A DNA stretch of 64,000 nucleotides from Acidisoma cellulosilyticum (GTDB taxonomy: Bacteria > Pseudomonadota > Alphaproteobacteria > Acetobacterales > Acetobacteraceae). Under the pieces are notes generated by a model. That model was given only the letters and a program-made list of their open reading frames with translations. It was not told where the DNA came from and made no database searches. The position numbers and the translations under genes were made by a program. Every line of letters begins with the position of its first letter. Position 1 is the first letter of the stretch. This document shows positions 39,749 through 47,853 of the stretch, in pieces. The stretch spans positions 113,354-177,353 of the forward strand of contig NZ_JAESVA010000009.1 in the NCBI RefSeq assembly GCF_020621385.1. The letters run 5' to 3'.

Positions 39749-40016
39749 GACGATCTTCCACTTAGGGGCTAAGTCTCAGCATGTCATGGCTTGGTTTGCG
39801 GCGGAAGAGGCCCAGCTTTTTGGCAAGGATTGCCTTCAAAGCGCTGAATGGCGTTTTGAACCACAGCGCGCCGACTTGCTTGGTCCGGGTGCTCCCATGA
39901 AGACCCTGGCCCATAGCCTATCCCTTTCCGGCTGGGACAAGGATAAGCAATCATATACTGCGACTAAACACCTGGACCGCGTCAATCCTAATCGGTTCAT
40001 GAAAGGCGCTTGGACC
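39749..40016. other. Gene-free stretch at the right edge of the island
   Basis: A frame open from 39747 reaches into the next gene, but the part before 40017 (for example MAWFAAEEAQLFGKD, GWDKDKQSYTATKHLDRV) matches nothing I recognise and has no ribosome site. Composition returns here to that of the host genome. Confidence 0.4.
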
Positions 40017-40403
40017 ATGACGAAGACAGAGCTGTCCGATCTCTACCGGGACTATATTGCCTGCCTCAATGCGCAGGACTGGCCGAGGCTTGGTCAATTC
40101 GTGCATCAGCAAGCGGTCCATAATGGCAGGCCGTTCGGCCTGACCGGCTATCGCGCCATGCTGGAACAGGATTTTCGCGACATCCCCGATCTTCATTTCA
40201 CTATTCAGCGTCTGATCGTCGATCCGCCCATGATCGCAAGCCGCTTACAGTTCGATTGCACGCCGCGGGCGAGCTTCCTTGGCCTGCCCGTCAATGGGCG
40301 GCGAATTTCCTTCACCGAAAACGTCTTCTACGAATGTCGCGACGGGAAGATCGCAGACGTCTGGTCGGTGATCGACAAGCCCGCGATCGAAGCGCAGCTT
40401 TAG
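40017..40403 (+). CDS. SnoaL-like polyketide-cyclase-fold protein (ester cyclase type)
   Basis: 128-aa NTF2/SnoaL fold. Family features: LYRDYIACLNAQDWPRLGQFVHQQAVHNGRP, GYRAMLEQDFRDIPDLHFTIQRLIVD, FLGLPVNGRRISFTENVFYECRDGKIADVWSVID. Start chosen at the ATG giving MTKTELSDLYRDY because similarity begins there; AAAGG lies 14 nt upstream. These proteins are common, mostly uncharacterised hydrolase/isomerase-like enzymes. No functional link with neighbours is visible. Confidence 0.82.
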   Translation: MTKTELSDLYRDYIACLNAQDWPRLGQFVHQQAVHNGRPFGLTGYRAMLEQDFRDIPDLHFTIQRLIVDPPMIASRLQFDCTPRASFLGLPVNGRRISFTENVFYECRDGKIADVWSVIDKPAIEAQL

Positions 40404-40578
40404 CCCCCAAGCGCGTTGCGGAAGACAGACGATCAGCTTGGACGGCCGATCGGGGCGGGTTCGCTAAGTCCGGCAGCAGACAAGCCCCGCACGTCTTTGT
40501 AATGTTCTGGAAAGCCAAGGACGGCTTTGCATCGCCTTATTCATCCCCAGATTCCGGTGAGAGGGGCAGAGAGGATCG

Positions 40579-40968
40579 ATGGCACAGGTTGAGGGACAGG
40601 ACGGGAGCAGAATGGGCCATGATCGGCCGAGCCGCGACAGGCCGAGCCACGATCGGCCGGGCCGCGATCGGCTATCGCATCTGCTCAACCGCTTGCCGGC
40701 GCGCATACGCGATGCGACCCATTGGCTGCTGGCGCCGAAAGCGCGCTGGGCCCGCATTCCGGTCGGCCTGCTGCTGATCCTGGGCGGCATTTTCAGCTTC
40801 CTGCCGCTACTCGGCATCTGGATGCTGCCGCTCGGCCTGATCCTCCTCGCGGAAGATATTTCCTTTCTACGCCGCCTGCGCGAAAAGGCGCTGGACTGGA
40901 TCGAGGCGCGTCACCCGCATTGGATCTACGGTCGCCATGCGACCAAGCCCCAGGCAACAGAGTCCTAG
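40579..40968 (+). CDS. Small two-helix membrane protein with a repeat-encoded N-terminus
   Basis: 129 aa. The N-terminal ~40 residues are hydrophilic and built from a 15-nt tandem DNA repeat (40621-40680) giving the pentads DRPSR, DRPSH, DRPGR, DRLSH. Then two hydrophobic segments around WARIPVGLLLILGGIFSFLP and LGIWMLPLGLILLAEDI, like small PGPGW-type membrane proteins, and a basic tail. AGAGAGG precedes the ATG. Function unknown. Confidence 0.75.
   Translation: MAQVEGQDGSRMGHDRPSRDRPSHDRPGRDRLSHLLNRLPARIRDATHWLLAPKARWARIPVGLLLILGGIFSFLPLLGIWMLPLGLILLAEDISFLRRLREKALDWIEARHPHWIYGRHATKPQATES
40621..40680 (+). repeat. 15-bp tandem repeat, four units
   Basis: Units of the form GATCGGCCGAGCCGC at 40621, 40636, 40651 and 40666, with one to three changes in the first three and a more diverged fourth. 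In frame, so copy-number change would lengthen or shorten the Arg/Asp-rich N-terminus without a frameshift. Confidence 0.8.
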
Positions 40969-41037
40969 CAGCCGCTTGCCAAGTGCCGCCGCCGCCAACA
41001 CACTCCGCGCCCTGCAACAGTCTAGGTCGCGTATTCC

Positions 41038-41385
41038 ATGAGCCTGATTACCAAGCTGCCCGCGAAGGTCGAAGCCGCGTGGGAGCCTGTCGCCCCCGAG
41101 AAGATCGTCTCCGGCCAACCGCAGACCCGCACCCAGGTCCTGTATGAGAATGCGGCCGAGCATCTTTATACCGGCGAATGGGAAGCGACACCGGGCAAGT
41201 GGCGGCTTGCTTATACCGAGTGGGAATATATCCACGTCATCTCCGGACGCTGCATCGTCACCGACAAGGACGGTACCGTCATCGAGGCCGGCCCCGGCGA
41301 TGCTTTCGTGATCGAGCCCGGTTTCGACGGCACCTGGGAGGTGCTGGAAACCATGCATAAGCACTGGGTCATCCGCGAGCCCTGA
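41038..41385 (+). CDS. Cupin-domain protein (DUF861/EutQ-like)
   Basis: 115-aa single-domain cupin. TEWEYIHVISGRCIVTDKDG and EAGPGDAFVIEPGFDGTWEVLE match the cupin_3 type, in which a Trp-Glu pair replaces the usual metal-binding histidines of motif 1, so metal binding is uncertain. These proteins are commonly of unknown role or part of ureide/amine metabolism. It stands 130 bp before hutF, with no operon link clear. Confidence 0.82.
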   Translation: MSLITKLPAKVEAAWEPVAPEKIVSGQPQTRTQVLYENAAEHLYTGEWEATPGKWRLAYTEWEYIHVISGRCIVTDKDGTVIEAGPGDAFVIEPGFDGTWEVLETMHKHWVIREP

Positions 41386-41515
41386 TCCCAACGCCGCAGA
41401 TTAAACCGCTTTAACCAAGGCTCGGAGGGGGAGTTTTGATGGCGATCCCCCGTGCGCGGCGCCCGCGAATCTTCTAGGTAGGATCGCGGCGTCCGCCCCG
41501 AGGAGAGTTCCGACC

Positions 41516-42889
41516 ATGCCTTGCCTATTAGCCCCCTCTGCTTTGCTGCCCTCCGGTTGGGCTCGGAATGTCCGTATCGACATTCTGGACGATGGCACGA
41601 TCGGCCGCGTGACGCCGGATGCGGAGCCGATCGGGGATCGCGTCGAGCTTTTGGCCGGGCCGGTGGTGCCAGGCATGCCGAACGTCCATTCCCATGCCTT
41701 TCAGCGTGCCATGGCGGGCCTGGCCGAAAAGCGGCGCGACCCGGCTGATAGTTTCTGGACCTGGCGGGAGATGATGTATCGCGCGGCCCATGCCGTGCGG
41801 CCGGACGATCTTTCGGCCATCGCGGACTATCTGTTCATTGAGATGCTGAAGGCCGGCTATACCACGGTCGGAGAGTTTCATTATCTGCATAATGATTCGG
41901 GCGGGGCGGCCTATGCCGATCCGGCCGAGATGTCGGGGCGGCTGGTGCGCGCCGCAGCCGATACCGGCATCGGCCTCACCGTGCTGCCCGTGCTTTATAT
42001 GCGCGCCGGCTTCGATGGTGCGCCGCTTGAGGCAGCACAGCGGCGTTTTGCCACCAATGAAGAGCAGCTGCTGAATATTCTGGAATCGCTGCGCTGGCAT
42101 GGGCGGGATTCGACCAACTTGCGCGTCGGCATCGCGCCGCATTCGCTGCGCGCCGTTTCGGTCGATGTGCTGCGCCATATCGCCTCTGCCTTGCCGGAGG
42201 ATACGACGATCCATATCCATGTCGCCGAGCAGATGCGGGAGGTGGAGGATTGCATCGCCGCCACCGGCTCCCGCCCGGTCGAGCTGCTGATGGCGGAAGC
42301 GCCGGTCGGCCCGTCCTGGTGCCTGATCCATGCAACCCATGTCCTGCATGACGAGTTGGCCGATATCGCGGCCAGCGGCGCGGTCGCCGGGCTTTGCCCG
42401 ATTACGGAGGGCAATCTGGGCGACGGCGTGTTTCCGCTGCCTGAGTTCCTGACGACGGGCGGCCGCTTCGGCATTGGGTCCGACAGCAATGTCACGCTCA
42501 ACCCCTGGGAGGAGCTGCGTCTGCTGGAATACGGCCAGCGGCTGACGCATGGGCGGCGCTGCATGTCGCTGCCGGAAGACGCCTCGGGCTCCGTCGGCGG
42601 GGCGATGTATCGCGCGGCGCTGACGGGCGGTGCTGCGGCGCTCGGCCAGCCGGTCGGCGTCATCGCCGAAGGTTTCCGCGCTGACCTCACCGTGCTCGAC
42701 CGCAACCGGCTGTCCCAGCCGGACGCGGAGGGTGACGATATTCTGGATAGCGCCATCTTCACCGGGTCCAGCCTGCCGGTGCGCGACGTCATGGTCGGCG
42801 GCATCTGGCGGGTGCGCGAAGGCTATCACCCACAGGAACAGACCGCGCGCGCAGCCTTCGCGGCAGCGTTGCGGCGGATCGCGGCTTGA
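41516..42889 (+). CDS. hutF: Formimidoylglutamate deiminase
   Basis: Third-from-last step of the two-enzyme branch of histidine degradation: formiminoglutamate to formylglutamate plus ammonia. 457-aa amidohydrolase with metal motif PNVHSHAFQRAMAGLAE, IAPHSLRAV, IHIHVAEQMREVEDC and GSDSNVTLNPWEELRLLEYGQRL (metal Asp). GAGGAGAG sits 12 nt before the ATG. Its stop overlaps the hutD TTG start. HutF implies that HutG (formylglutamate amidohydrolase) exists elsewhere, since it is not in the window. Confidence 0.95.
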   Translation: MPCLLAPSALLPSGWARNVRIDILDDGTIGRVTPDAEPIGDRVELLAGPVVPGMPNVHSHAFQRAMAGLAEKRRDPADSFWTWREMMYRAAHAVRPDDLSAIADYLFIEMLKAGYTTVGEFHYLHNDSGGAAYADPAEMSGRLVRAAADTGIGLTVLPVLYMRAGFDGAPLEAAQRRFATNEEQLLNILESLRWHGRDSTNLRVGIAPHSLRAVSVDVLRHIASALPEDTTIHIHVAEQMREVEDCIAATGSRPVELLMAEAPVGPSWCLIHATHVLHDELADIAASGAVAGLCPITEGNLGDGVFPLPEFLTTGGRFGIGSDSNVTLNPWEELRLLEYGQRLTHGRRCMSLPEDASGSVGGAMYRAALTGGAAALGQPVGVIAEGFRADLTVLDRNRLSQPDAEGDDILDSAIFTGSSLPVRDVMVGGIWRVREGYHPQEQTARAAFAAALRRIAA

Positions 42890-43464
42890 CCGCCTGGCAG
42901 GTCATCCGCGCCGCCGCGTTTCAGGCCATGCCTTGGCGGAACGGCGGCGGCACCACCTGGGAGATTGCGCGCGGAACCTTCCCCGAAGCGCCGAATGGAT
43001 CAAAGGGGGCCGATTGGCATTGGCGCTTCAGCCTGGCGGAGATCGCGAGCGACGGTCCCTTCTCGGTCTTTCCGGGCATCGACCGGCTGCTCACCGTCAT
43101 TTCCGGCGAGGGCATAGACCTCAAGATTGATGACGCGGCCCCTCGACGGCTTCATGCCGGAGAGGATATCGCATTTCGTGGCGAGGCCGCGATCAGCTGC
43201 GATTTGCTGGACGGGCCGACGCGCGACCTCAACCTGATGGTGGACCGGCGCTTGGCGCGGATTTTGCCCGGGCGGGACGGAAGCAGGCTGCAGGCTGAGG
43301 CGGGGCTGATCCTCCTCTATGCTGTCGAGGAGGTAGGTTTGGCGATCGAGACACATGAATTACGACTGGCACCCGGTGAGGCCGTCATCGGCAATGCCGG
43401 GGCGACGGCGGATATCATCGCAGGGCGGGCCGTCTGGGCGCGTATCGAGAGGCTAAGCGTCTGA
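42886..43464 (+). CDS. hutD: HutD/Ves family cupin-like protein
   Basis: 192-aa protein of the HutD family, found in hut loci and proposed to tune the pathway (in Pseudomonas it limits hut overexpression). Signatures: FQAMPWRNGGGTTWEIARG near the N-terminus and WRFSLAEIASDGPFSVFPGIDRLLTVISGEG. TTG start overlapping the hutF stop (TTGA), and its own stop overlapping the next ATG (TGATG), show a coupled hutF-hutD-(His-rich protein) unit. Confidence 0.92.
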   Translation: MTAWQVIRAAAFQAMPWRNGGGTTWEIARGTFPEAPNGSKGADWHWRFSLAEIASDGPFSVFPGIDRLLTVISGEGIDLKIDDAAPRRLHAGEDIAFRGEAAISCDLLDGPTRDLNLMVDRRLARILPGRDGSRLQAEAGLILLYAVEEVGLAIETHELRLAPGEAVIGNAGATADIIAGRAVWARIERLSV

Positions 43465-43838
43465 TGGTTTTCTACCGCATCTGGGCTGCGGCCGGTGTTA
43501 TCAGCATCGGTCTGATAGGCAGCGCCTTCAGCCATACGACGACGAAGCACTATGCGGCCCCGCATCACAGCACGACGCATCATTATGTGGCGCCGAAGAA
43601 GGCCTGGCGTCCCGCCAAGCCCTATCACGGCAAACCGGTGACGCATCCCAAAAGCTATCATGCGCCGGCCCATAAAAGCTGGAAGCATTACGAGCCGAGC
43701 CATAAGACCTGGCACAAGACCTATCATAAGCCCGCACCGCCGCCGCGCATGCCGGGCCGCACCACGGACGGCCGGTTCATGCTGCCGGGCGGCATGGAAT
43801 CCACTTGCTCCGGCGGCACACCGCCACCCTGCCAGTAA
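43464..43838 (+). CDS. Histidine-rich secreted protein
   Basis: 124 aa with an N-terminal signal-like helix (residues ~5-23, RIWAAAGVISIGLIGSAFSH). The mature part is extremely basic and has about 14 histidines in 70 residues, many in K-H-Y, H-H and S-H-K contexts, plus Tyr/Pro/Lys. The C-terminus (GRTTDGRFMLPGGMESTCSGGTPPPC) has two cysteines. Such composition suggests periplasmic metal buffering, which is inference. Its ATG overlaps the hutD stop. I do not recognise a family. Confidence 0.72.
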   Translation: MVFYRIWAAAGVISIGLIGSAFSHTTTKHYAAPHHSTTHHYVAPKKAWRPAKPYHGKPVTHPKSYHAPAHKSWKHYEPSHKTWHKTYHKPAPPPRMPGRTTDGRFMLPGGMESTCSGGTPPPCQ

Positions 43839-43877
43839 AGGCAGGCCTTCGGCTTGGGCTGACATCTGAGGGACGCG

Positions 43878-45551
43878 ATGAGGAAGCTGATCAACGATCC
43901 CGATCACGTCTTGCCGGAAATGCTGGAGGGTTTGGTCAGGCTCTCGCCCGGTCTGGCGCTTCTGCCCGGCAGCAATGTCGTTCTCAGGTCTGAAAAGACA
44001 GCCGGCGTCGCATTGATCTCCGGCGGCGGGGCAGGGCATGAACCCGCCCATGTCGGCTTCGTGGGGCCGGGATTGCTGCATGCCGCCGTCGCCGGGGATG
44101 TCTTCACCTCGCCATCGACGGACGCCGTGCTGGACGCCATTCGCGCGGTGGCCGGGCTGGAAGGCGTTCTCCTCATCGTCAAGAATTATACCGGCGACCG
44201 GCTGAATTTCGGCTTGGCCGCAGAGATGGCGCGGGCCGAGGGCATCGCCGCCGAGATGGTCATCGTCGCTGACGATACCGCGCTGGATATGGGGCCGGAC
44301 GGCGTTGGGCCGCGCGGCATTGCCGGCACCGTGCTGGTGCATAAGGTGGCTGGCGCCGCTGCCGCCGCCGGGCTGGATCTGGCCAGCGTGAAGGCGGAGG
44401 CCGAGGCTGCCATTGCAGCGCTCGGCAGCATGGGCGTGGCGCTGTCGGCCTGCACGGTGCCGGCCGCCGGCAAGCCGGGTTTTACGCTGGCCGATGACGA
44501 GATCGAACTCGGCCTCGGCATCCATGGTGAGGCCGGGGTGCGCCGTGCGCCGATCGAACCCGCAGACAATCTGGTGACGCTGCTGCTGGACCGCATCCTG
44601 GCGCAAAAGGGCGTGAAGTCCGGCGATCGCGTGGCGCTGCTCATCAACAATCTCGGCGCGACGCCGGTGATGGAACTGATGATCGTGGCGCGCCAGGCGC
44701 TCGCCGTGCTGGAAGCGAGGGGCATCACGGTCCTGCGCGTCTGGGCCGGAACTTTTCTGACGGCCATCGATATGGCCGGCTGCTCGCTGTCGCTCATGAC
44801 CTTGGATCAGTCTCGGCTCGCGCGGTTGGACGCGCCGGCTTCCGCTCCCGCTTGGATCGCCGGACAGAAGCCGCAGGCCTTGCCGCAGGCAGCGCCGCCA
44901 GCCAGGGCGGAGGTGGCGCCGGGCACAGCCTCTCCGCCGTTCGAGGCGGCGATCCGTGCCGTCGCGGACGTGCTGATGGCGGCGGAACCGCGTCTGACGG
45001 CGATGGATCAGGCGGTGGGTGACGGCGATCTTGGCATCAGTCTGGCGCGCGGATCGCAGGCGATGCTGGACGCGATCCCGACACTCGACCTCGCGCATGC
45101 GCCTGCGGCTTTGGCGGCTTTGTCAGGTCTGTTGCGGCGTGTGCTGGGTGGAACGTCCGGCCCGCTTTACGCCGTCATGCTGCTGCGAGCGTCGCGCAGT
45201 CTGGCTGACGCGGGCACGGCAAAGCCGCAGGACTGGGCAGCCGCTTTCGCGGACGGCGTTGCGGCGCTGGCTGACCTCGGCGGCGGCCGCGCCGGTGACA
45301 GAACAATGCTGGATGCCTTGTTACCGGCATCCACCGCGTTTCGTGAAAAGCTGTCTGCCGGTCTCGCCTTAGGCGATGCGCTGAAAGCGGCGGTCGAGGC
45401 GGCCGAGGCCGGCGCTGCCGCCACGGCGAGCATGATGCCAAAACGCGGTCGATCAAGCTATCTCGGCGCGCGTACCGCCGGCCATGTCGACCCCGGTGCC
45501 GAGGCGGTCGCGCTTTGGCTCGGCGCTTTGGCGAGGACGGTCGGCGGTTGA
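43878..45551 (+). CDS. Dihydroxyacetone kinase (DhaK-DhaL fusion)
   Basis: ATP-dependent phosphorylation of dihydroxyacetone. N-terminal DhaK domain (~1-325): ISGGGAGHEPAHVGFVGPGLLHAAVAG, KNYTGDRLNFGLAAE and GLGIHGEAG, with the His that binds the substrate covalently. C-terminal DhaL domain (~355-557): DQAVGDGDLGISLARG (Mg/ATP aspartates), GGTSGPLY and GRSSYLGARTAGHVDPGA. The fused, ATP-using form, as in Citrobacter, rather than the PTS-dependent form. Length 557 is normal. Convergent with the next gene, 4 bp between stops. Confidence 0.93.
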   Translation: MRKLINDPDHVLPEMLEGLVRLSPGLALLPGSNVVLRSEKTAGVALISGGGAGHEPAHVGFVGPGLLHAAVAGDVFTSPSTDAVLDAIRAVAGLEGVLLIVKNYTGDRLNFGLAAEMARAEGIAAEMVIVADDTALDMGPDGVGPRGIAGTVLVHKVAGAAAAAGLDLASVKAEAEAAIAALGSMGVALSACTVPAAGKPGFTLADDEIELGLGIHGEAGVRRAPIEPADNLVTLLLDRILAQKGVKSGDRVALLINNLGATPVMELMIVARQALAVLEARGITVLRVWAGTFLTAIDMAGCSLSLMTLDQSRLARLDAPASAPAWIAGQKPQALPQAAPPARAEVAPGTASPPFEAAIRAVADVLMAAEPRLTAMDQAVGDGDLGISLARGSQAMLDAIPTLDLAHAPAALAALSGLLRRVLGGTSGPLYAVMLLRASRSLADAGTAKPQDWAAAFADGVAALADLGGGRAGDRTMLDALLPASTAFREKLSAGLALGDALKAAVEAAEAGAAATASMMPKRGRSSYLGARTAGHVDPGAEAVALWLGALARTVGG

Positions 45552-45555
45552 GCCG

Positions 45556-46428
45556 TCAGTGCTGGCTGTGGATTTCGGCGATATAGCCGCCAGGGAAAGC
45601 AACCATGGCGGATTGGCCGATGCCGTCGCCATGCGGCGCGACCAATAGCGTGACACCGGCTTTCTCGGCGCGAGCCAGTGTGGCCGTCAGGTCCGTCACG
45701 CCATAGCCCGTCGTCTCCCGCCCATACGGATAGGGCAGATGGCCGTCCGTCATCATCAGCACAAGATTGCCGAAACCTGACACCATGCGAATGCGGCGGA
45801 AGGTGGTGCCGGGGCGGCCGATGGCGTCACCAGGCGCGGCTGCCTCATCCGACACCAGGGTTGCATCCGCGAATGCCGTCCAATCCTTCACAAAAGCATC
45901 GACGGCATCAGCTGAAAGATAGATGCGGTTGTCCGGCACCGAGCCGAGCGGCGGGTAGGACGGCGCTTTGTTATGCCAATAGAGCTGCATGGCGATGCCG
46001 CCGGGCCAGAGGATGACGGCGTCACGCCCGATCGGGTCCGGGAAGGGGCTGACGAGGACATCCGCCCCGGCTTTGCGCGCGGCGATGACGGCCTTGTCCA
46101 GATTTTGCACCAGATAGCCGGTCCGCTCACTGCCAAAGGGATAAGGAATGGGCGTGCGGAAGCCGAAGAGTGAGACCAGACCGGAAGGCGTGATGAGCAG
46201 CTGGGACGAGGTTCGGCTTGGTGTCGGCGTGACGGTGACGATCGCCTGCGGGGTCGATTTGCCGCCGAAGGTCGCGAGGAAGCTCTGCATGAAGCGGTCG
46301 ACATCGGCCGGCGCCACATAGACATGGCTGGTGTCGTATTGCGGCCCGACCGCGACCGGCTGCGCTTGGGCCAGATGCGCTGACCAGCACAGGCCGAGCA
46401 GGGCGGAAGCCAGAATTGTCAGGCGCAT
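45556..46428 (-). CDS. Secreted VOC (glyoxalase-like) protein
   Basis: 290 aa with a cleavable signal peptide (residues ~1-22, ending AQAQ). Two glyoxalase/bleomycin-resistance modules follow: one around 28-150 (HVYVAPADVDRFMQSFLATFGG, then GGIAMQLYWHNK) and one around 165-290 (IYLSADAVDAFVKDWTAF, then AFPGGYIAEIHSQH). An exported VOC protein is unusual; no enzymatic substrate can be inferred. It is divergent from the siderophore-interacting protein gene. Confidence 0.8.
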   Translation of the reverse strand: MRLTILASALLGLCWSAHLAQAQPVAVGPQYDTSHVYVAPADVDRFMQSFLATFGGKSTPQAIVTVTPTPSRTSSQLLITPSGLVSLFGFRTPIPYPFGSERTGYLVQNLDKAVIAARKAGADVLVSPFPDPIGRDAVILWPGGIAMQLYWHNKAPSYPPLGSVPDNRIYLSADAVDAFVKDWTAFADATLVSDEAAAPGDAIGRPGTTFRRIRMVSGFGNLVLMMTDGHLPYPYGRETTGYGVTDLTATLARAEKAGVTLLVAPHGDGIGQSAMVAFPGGYIAEIHSQH

Positions 46429-46521
46429 GCAAGGGTCCTTCGCGTCATCGGCGCAGATGAGGGCAGAAGGACAGTGTCAGCAAGCGACAAGATGGCGCGG
46501 TGACTGCTGTCATCGGTAATT

Positions 46522-46540
46522 GCGAATGATTATGAATTGC
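46522..46540. promoter_or_regulatory. Candidate Fur box upstream of the siderophore-interacting protein
   Basis: GCGAATGATTATGAATTGC matches the classical 19-bp Fur consensus at 12 of 19 positions by hand count, and lies 38 bp before the start at 46578. Iron-dependent control fits the gene. Confidence 0.55.
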
Positions 46541-46577
46541 GCTAAATCGAGAGTCGTGGCGACCCGAGGAGCGAGCG

Positions 46578-47624
46578 ATGAGCCAGAGATTGACCTGCCG
46601 ATCCAGCGGGTCTGTGCGTCTTCAGGACCCGGCCGCCTATCTGGCGGCTTTTTGCGCCACGGCGCAGTCCTATGCCGAAGTCGATATCGGGGAGGGCTGG
46701 GCGCGGATCGATCTGGGCTATGCCGCCGTCGAATTGCGTCAGCGCCTGGAAGAGGTCTCGCTGTCCATTCGTGCGACCGATAACGGCACCATCGCGGCCC
46801 TGCAGGCGATGATGACCGAGCATCTGCGTGAGACTCAGCAGGATAGCGGCCTCGGTTTTCTGTGGCGTGAGACACCGCCGCGCCTGACGCGCGCCTATCG
46901 GGAAATGACGGTCGTGGCGGTCACGGATATCACGCCGCATATGCGCCGCTTCACGCTGAACGGCGACAATCTGCAGCCCTTCGTCGCAGGCGGGTTGCAT
47001 GTGCATCTGTATTTCCCCGGTGACGCGCCGCTGGGCCAGCCCAAGGTGGACGATACCGGTCGTGTCACCTGGGCGGGCGAAGCGCCGCCGGCGCGGGCCT
47101 ATACCATTCGCTATATCGATGCCGCTGCCGGGCTGGTGGAGATCGATATGCTGCTGCACCCGTCCCATGATGCGGCACCGGGCGCCGATTTCGCGCGTGA
47201 CGGCAAGCCGGGTGCCGTCATCGGCATGTCCGGCCCCGGCGGCGGGCAATTGCCGCCCAGCCGCTGGGTCTTGCTGGCGGGGGATGAGACGGCGCTGCCC
47301 GCCATCGCCCGCATGCTGGAAACCCTGCCGGCTGAAACCACCGCTGTGGTCCGTATCGAAGTGACCGGCGAGGATGATCGGCTGCCGCTGCGCTCGGCCG
47401 CCGATGTCGATCTGCGCTGGCTCTATCGTGGGTCGGTTCCTGCCGCGCAATCCCGCCTGCTGCTGGACGCGCTGGTGGAGACGGAATTTCCCGAGCGTGA
47501 CATCGACCGCTTCGTCTGGTTCGCGGCCGAGGCTGATATTGCGCGTGAGGCCAAGGCCTGGCTACGCGCGCGGGATGATCTGGCACCGTCGGACTATATC
47601 GCCGCCGGCTTCTGGCGGGTTTAG
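46578..47624 (+). CDS. Siderophore-interacting protein (ferric-siderophore reductase) with N-terminal DUF2218
   Basis: 348 aa. Residues ~1-95 are a DUF2218-type module (YLAAFCATAQSYAEVDIGEGWARIDLG). From about 110 the SIP/ViuB flavin reductase follows: VVAVTDITPHMRRFTLNG, RAYTIRYID (FAD binding) and VLLAGDETALPAIARML (NAD(P)H side). Reduces iron in imported siderophore complexes in the cytoplasm. Preceded by a Fur-like site; convergent with the ABC uptake operon, separated by a repeat mosaic. Confidence 0.92.
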   Translation: MSQRLTCRSSGSVRLQDPAAYLAAFCATAQSYAEVDIGEGWARIDLGYAAVELRQRLEEVSLSIRATDNGTIAALQAMMTEHLRETQQDSGLGFLWRETPPRLTRAYREMTVVAVTDITPHMRRFTLNGDNLQPFVAGGLHVHLYFPGDAPLGQPKVDDTGRVTWAGEAPPARAYTIRYIDAAAGLVEIDMLLHPSHDAAPGADFARDGKPGAVIGMSGPGGGQLPPSRWVLLAGDETALPAIARMLETLPAETTAVVRIEVTGEDDRLPLRSAADVDLRWLYRGSVPAAQSRLLLDALVETEFPERDIDRFVWFAAEADIAREAKAWLRARDDLAPSDYIAAGFWRV

Positions 47625-47631
47625 AGCAGAT

Positions 47632-47659
47632 CACAGTCAGATGGAATCATCTGACTGTG
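47632..47659. repeat. Perfect 12-bp inverted repeat
   Basis: CACAGTCAGATG (47632-47643), loop GAAT, CATCTGACTGTG (47648-47659), 8 bp after the SIP stop. It is followed by an outer pair, CTAGAGCG and CGCTCTAG at about 47687 and 47721. The design resembles dispersed palindromes of other Alphaproteobacteria (AGAGC edges around an interrupted palindrome). Confidence 0.75.
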
Positions 47660-47750
47660 TGAAGATGCTCGCAAAAACAATAATCTAGAGCGGTATCTGC
47701 GAGCGTAAGCGAGCAGGAAACGCTCTAGAGGCTCCGCCGGCGATGAAAGT

Positions 47751-47836
47751 GGGTGCCCGGGTCAGGCCCGGGCATGACGTGATTTTGTGATATGCTATAT
47801 ATCTTCGTCATCCTCGGGCTTGACCCGAGGATCTAT
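47751..47836. repeat. REP-like palindrome pair C
   Basis: Unit 1 TGCCCGGG/CCCGGGCA (47754-47779) with edge ATGACGT; unit 2, inverted, TCCTCGGG/CCCGAGGA (47807-47836) with edge CGTCATCC. Between the convergent SIP and FecE-type genes. Confidence 0.8.
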
Positions 47837-47853
47837 GCTTTCTTATCAACCCG

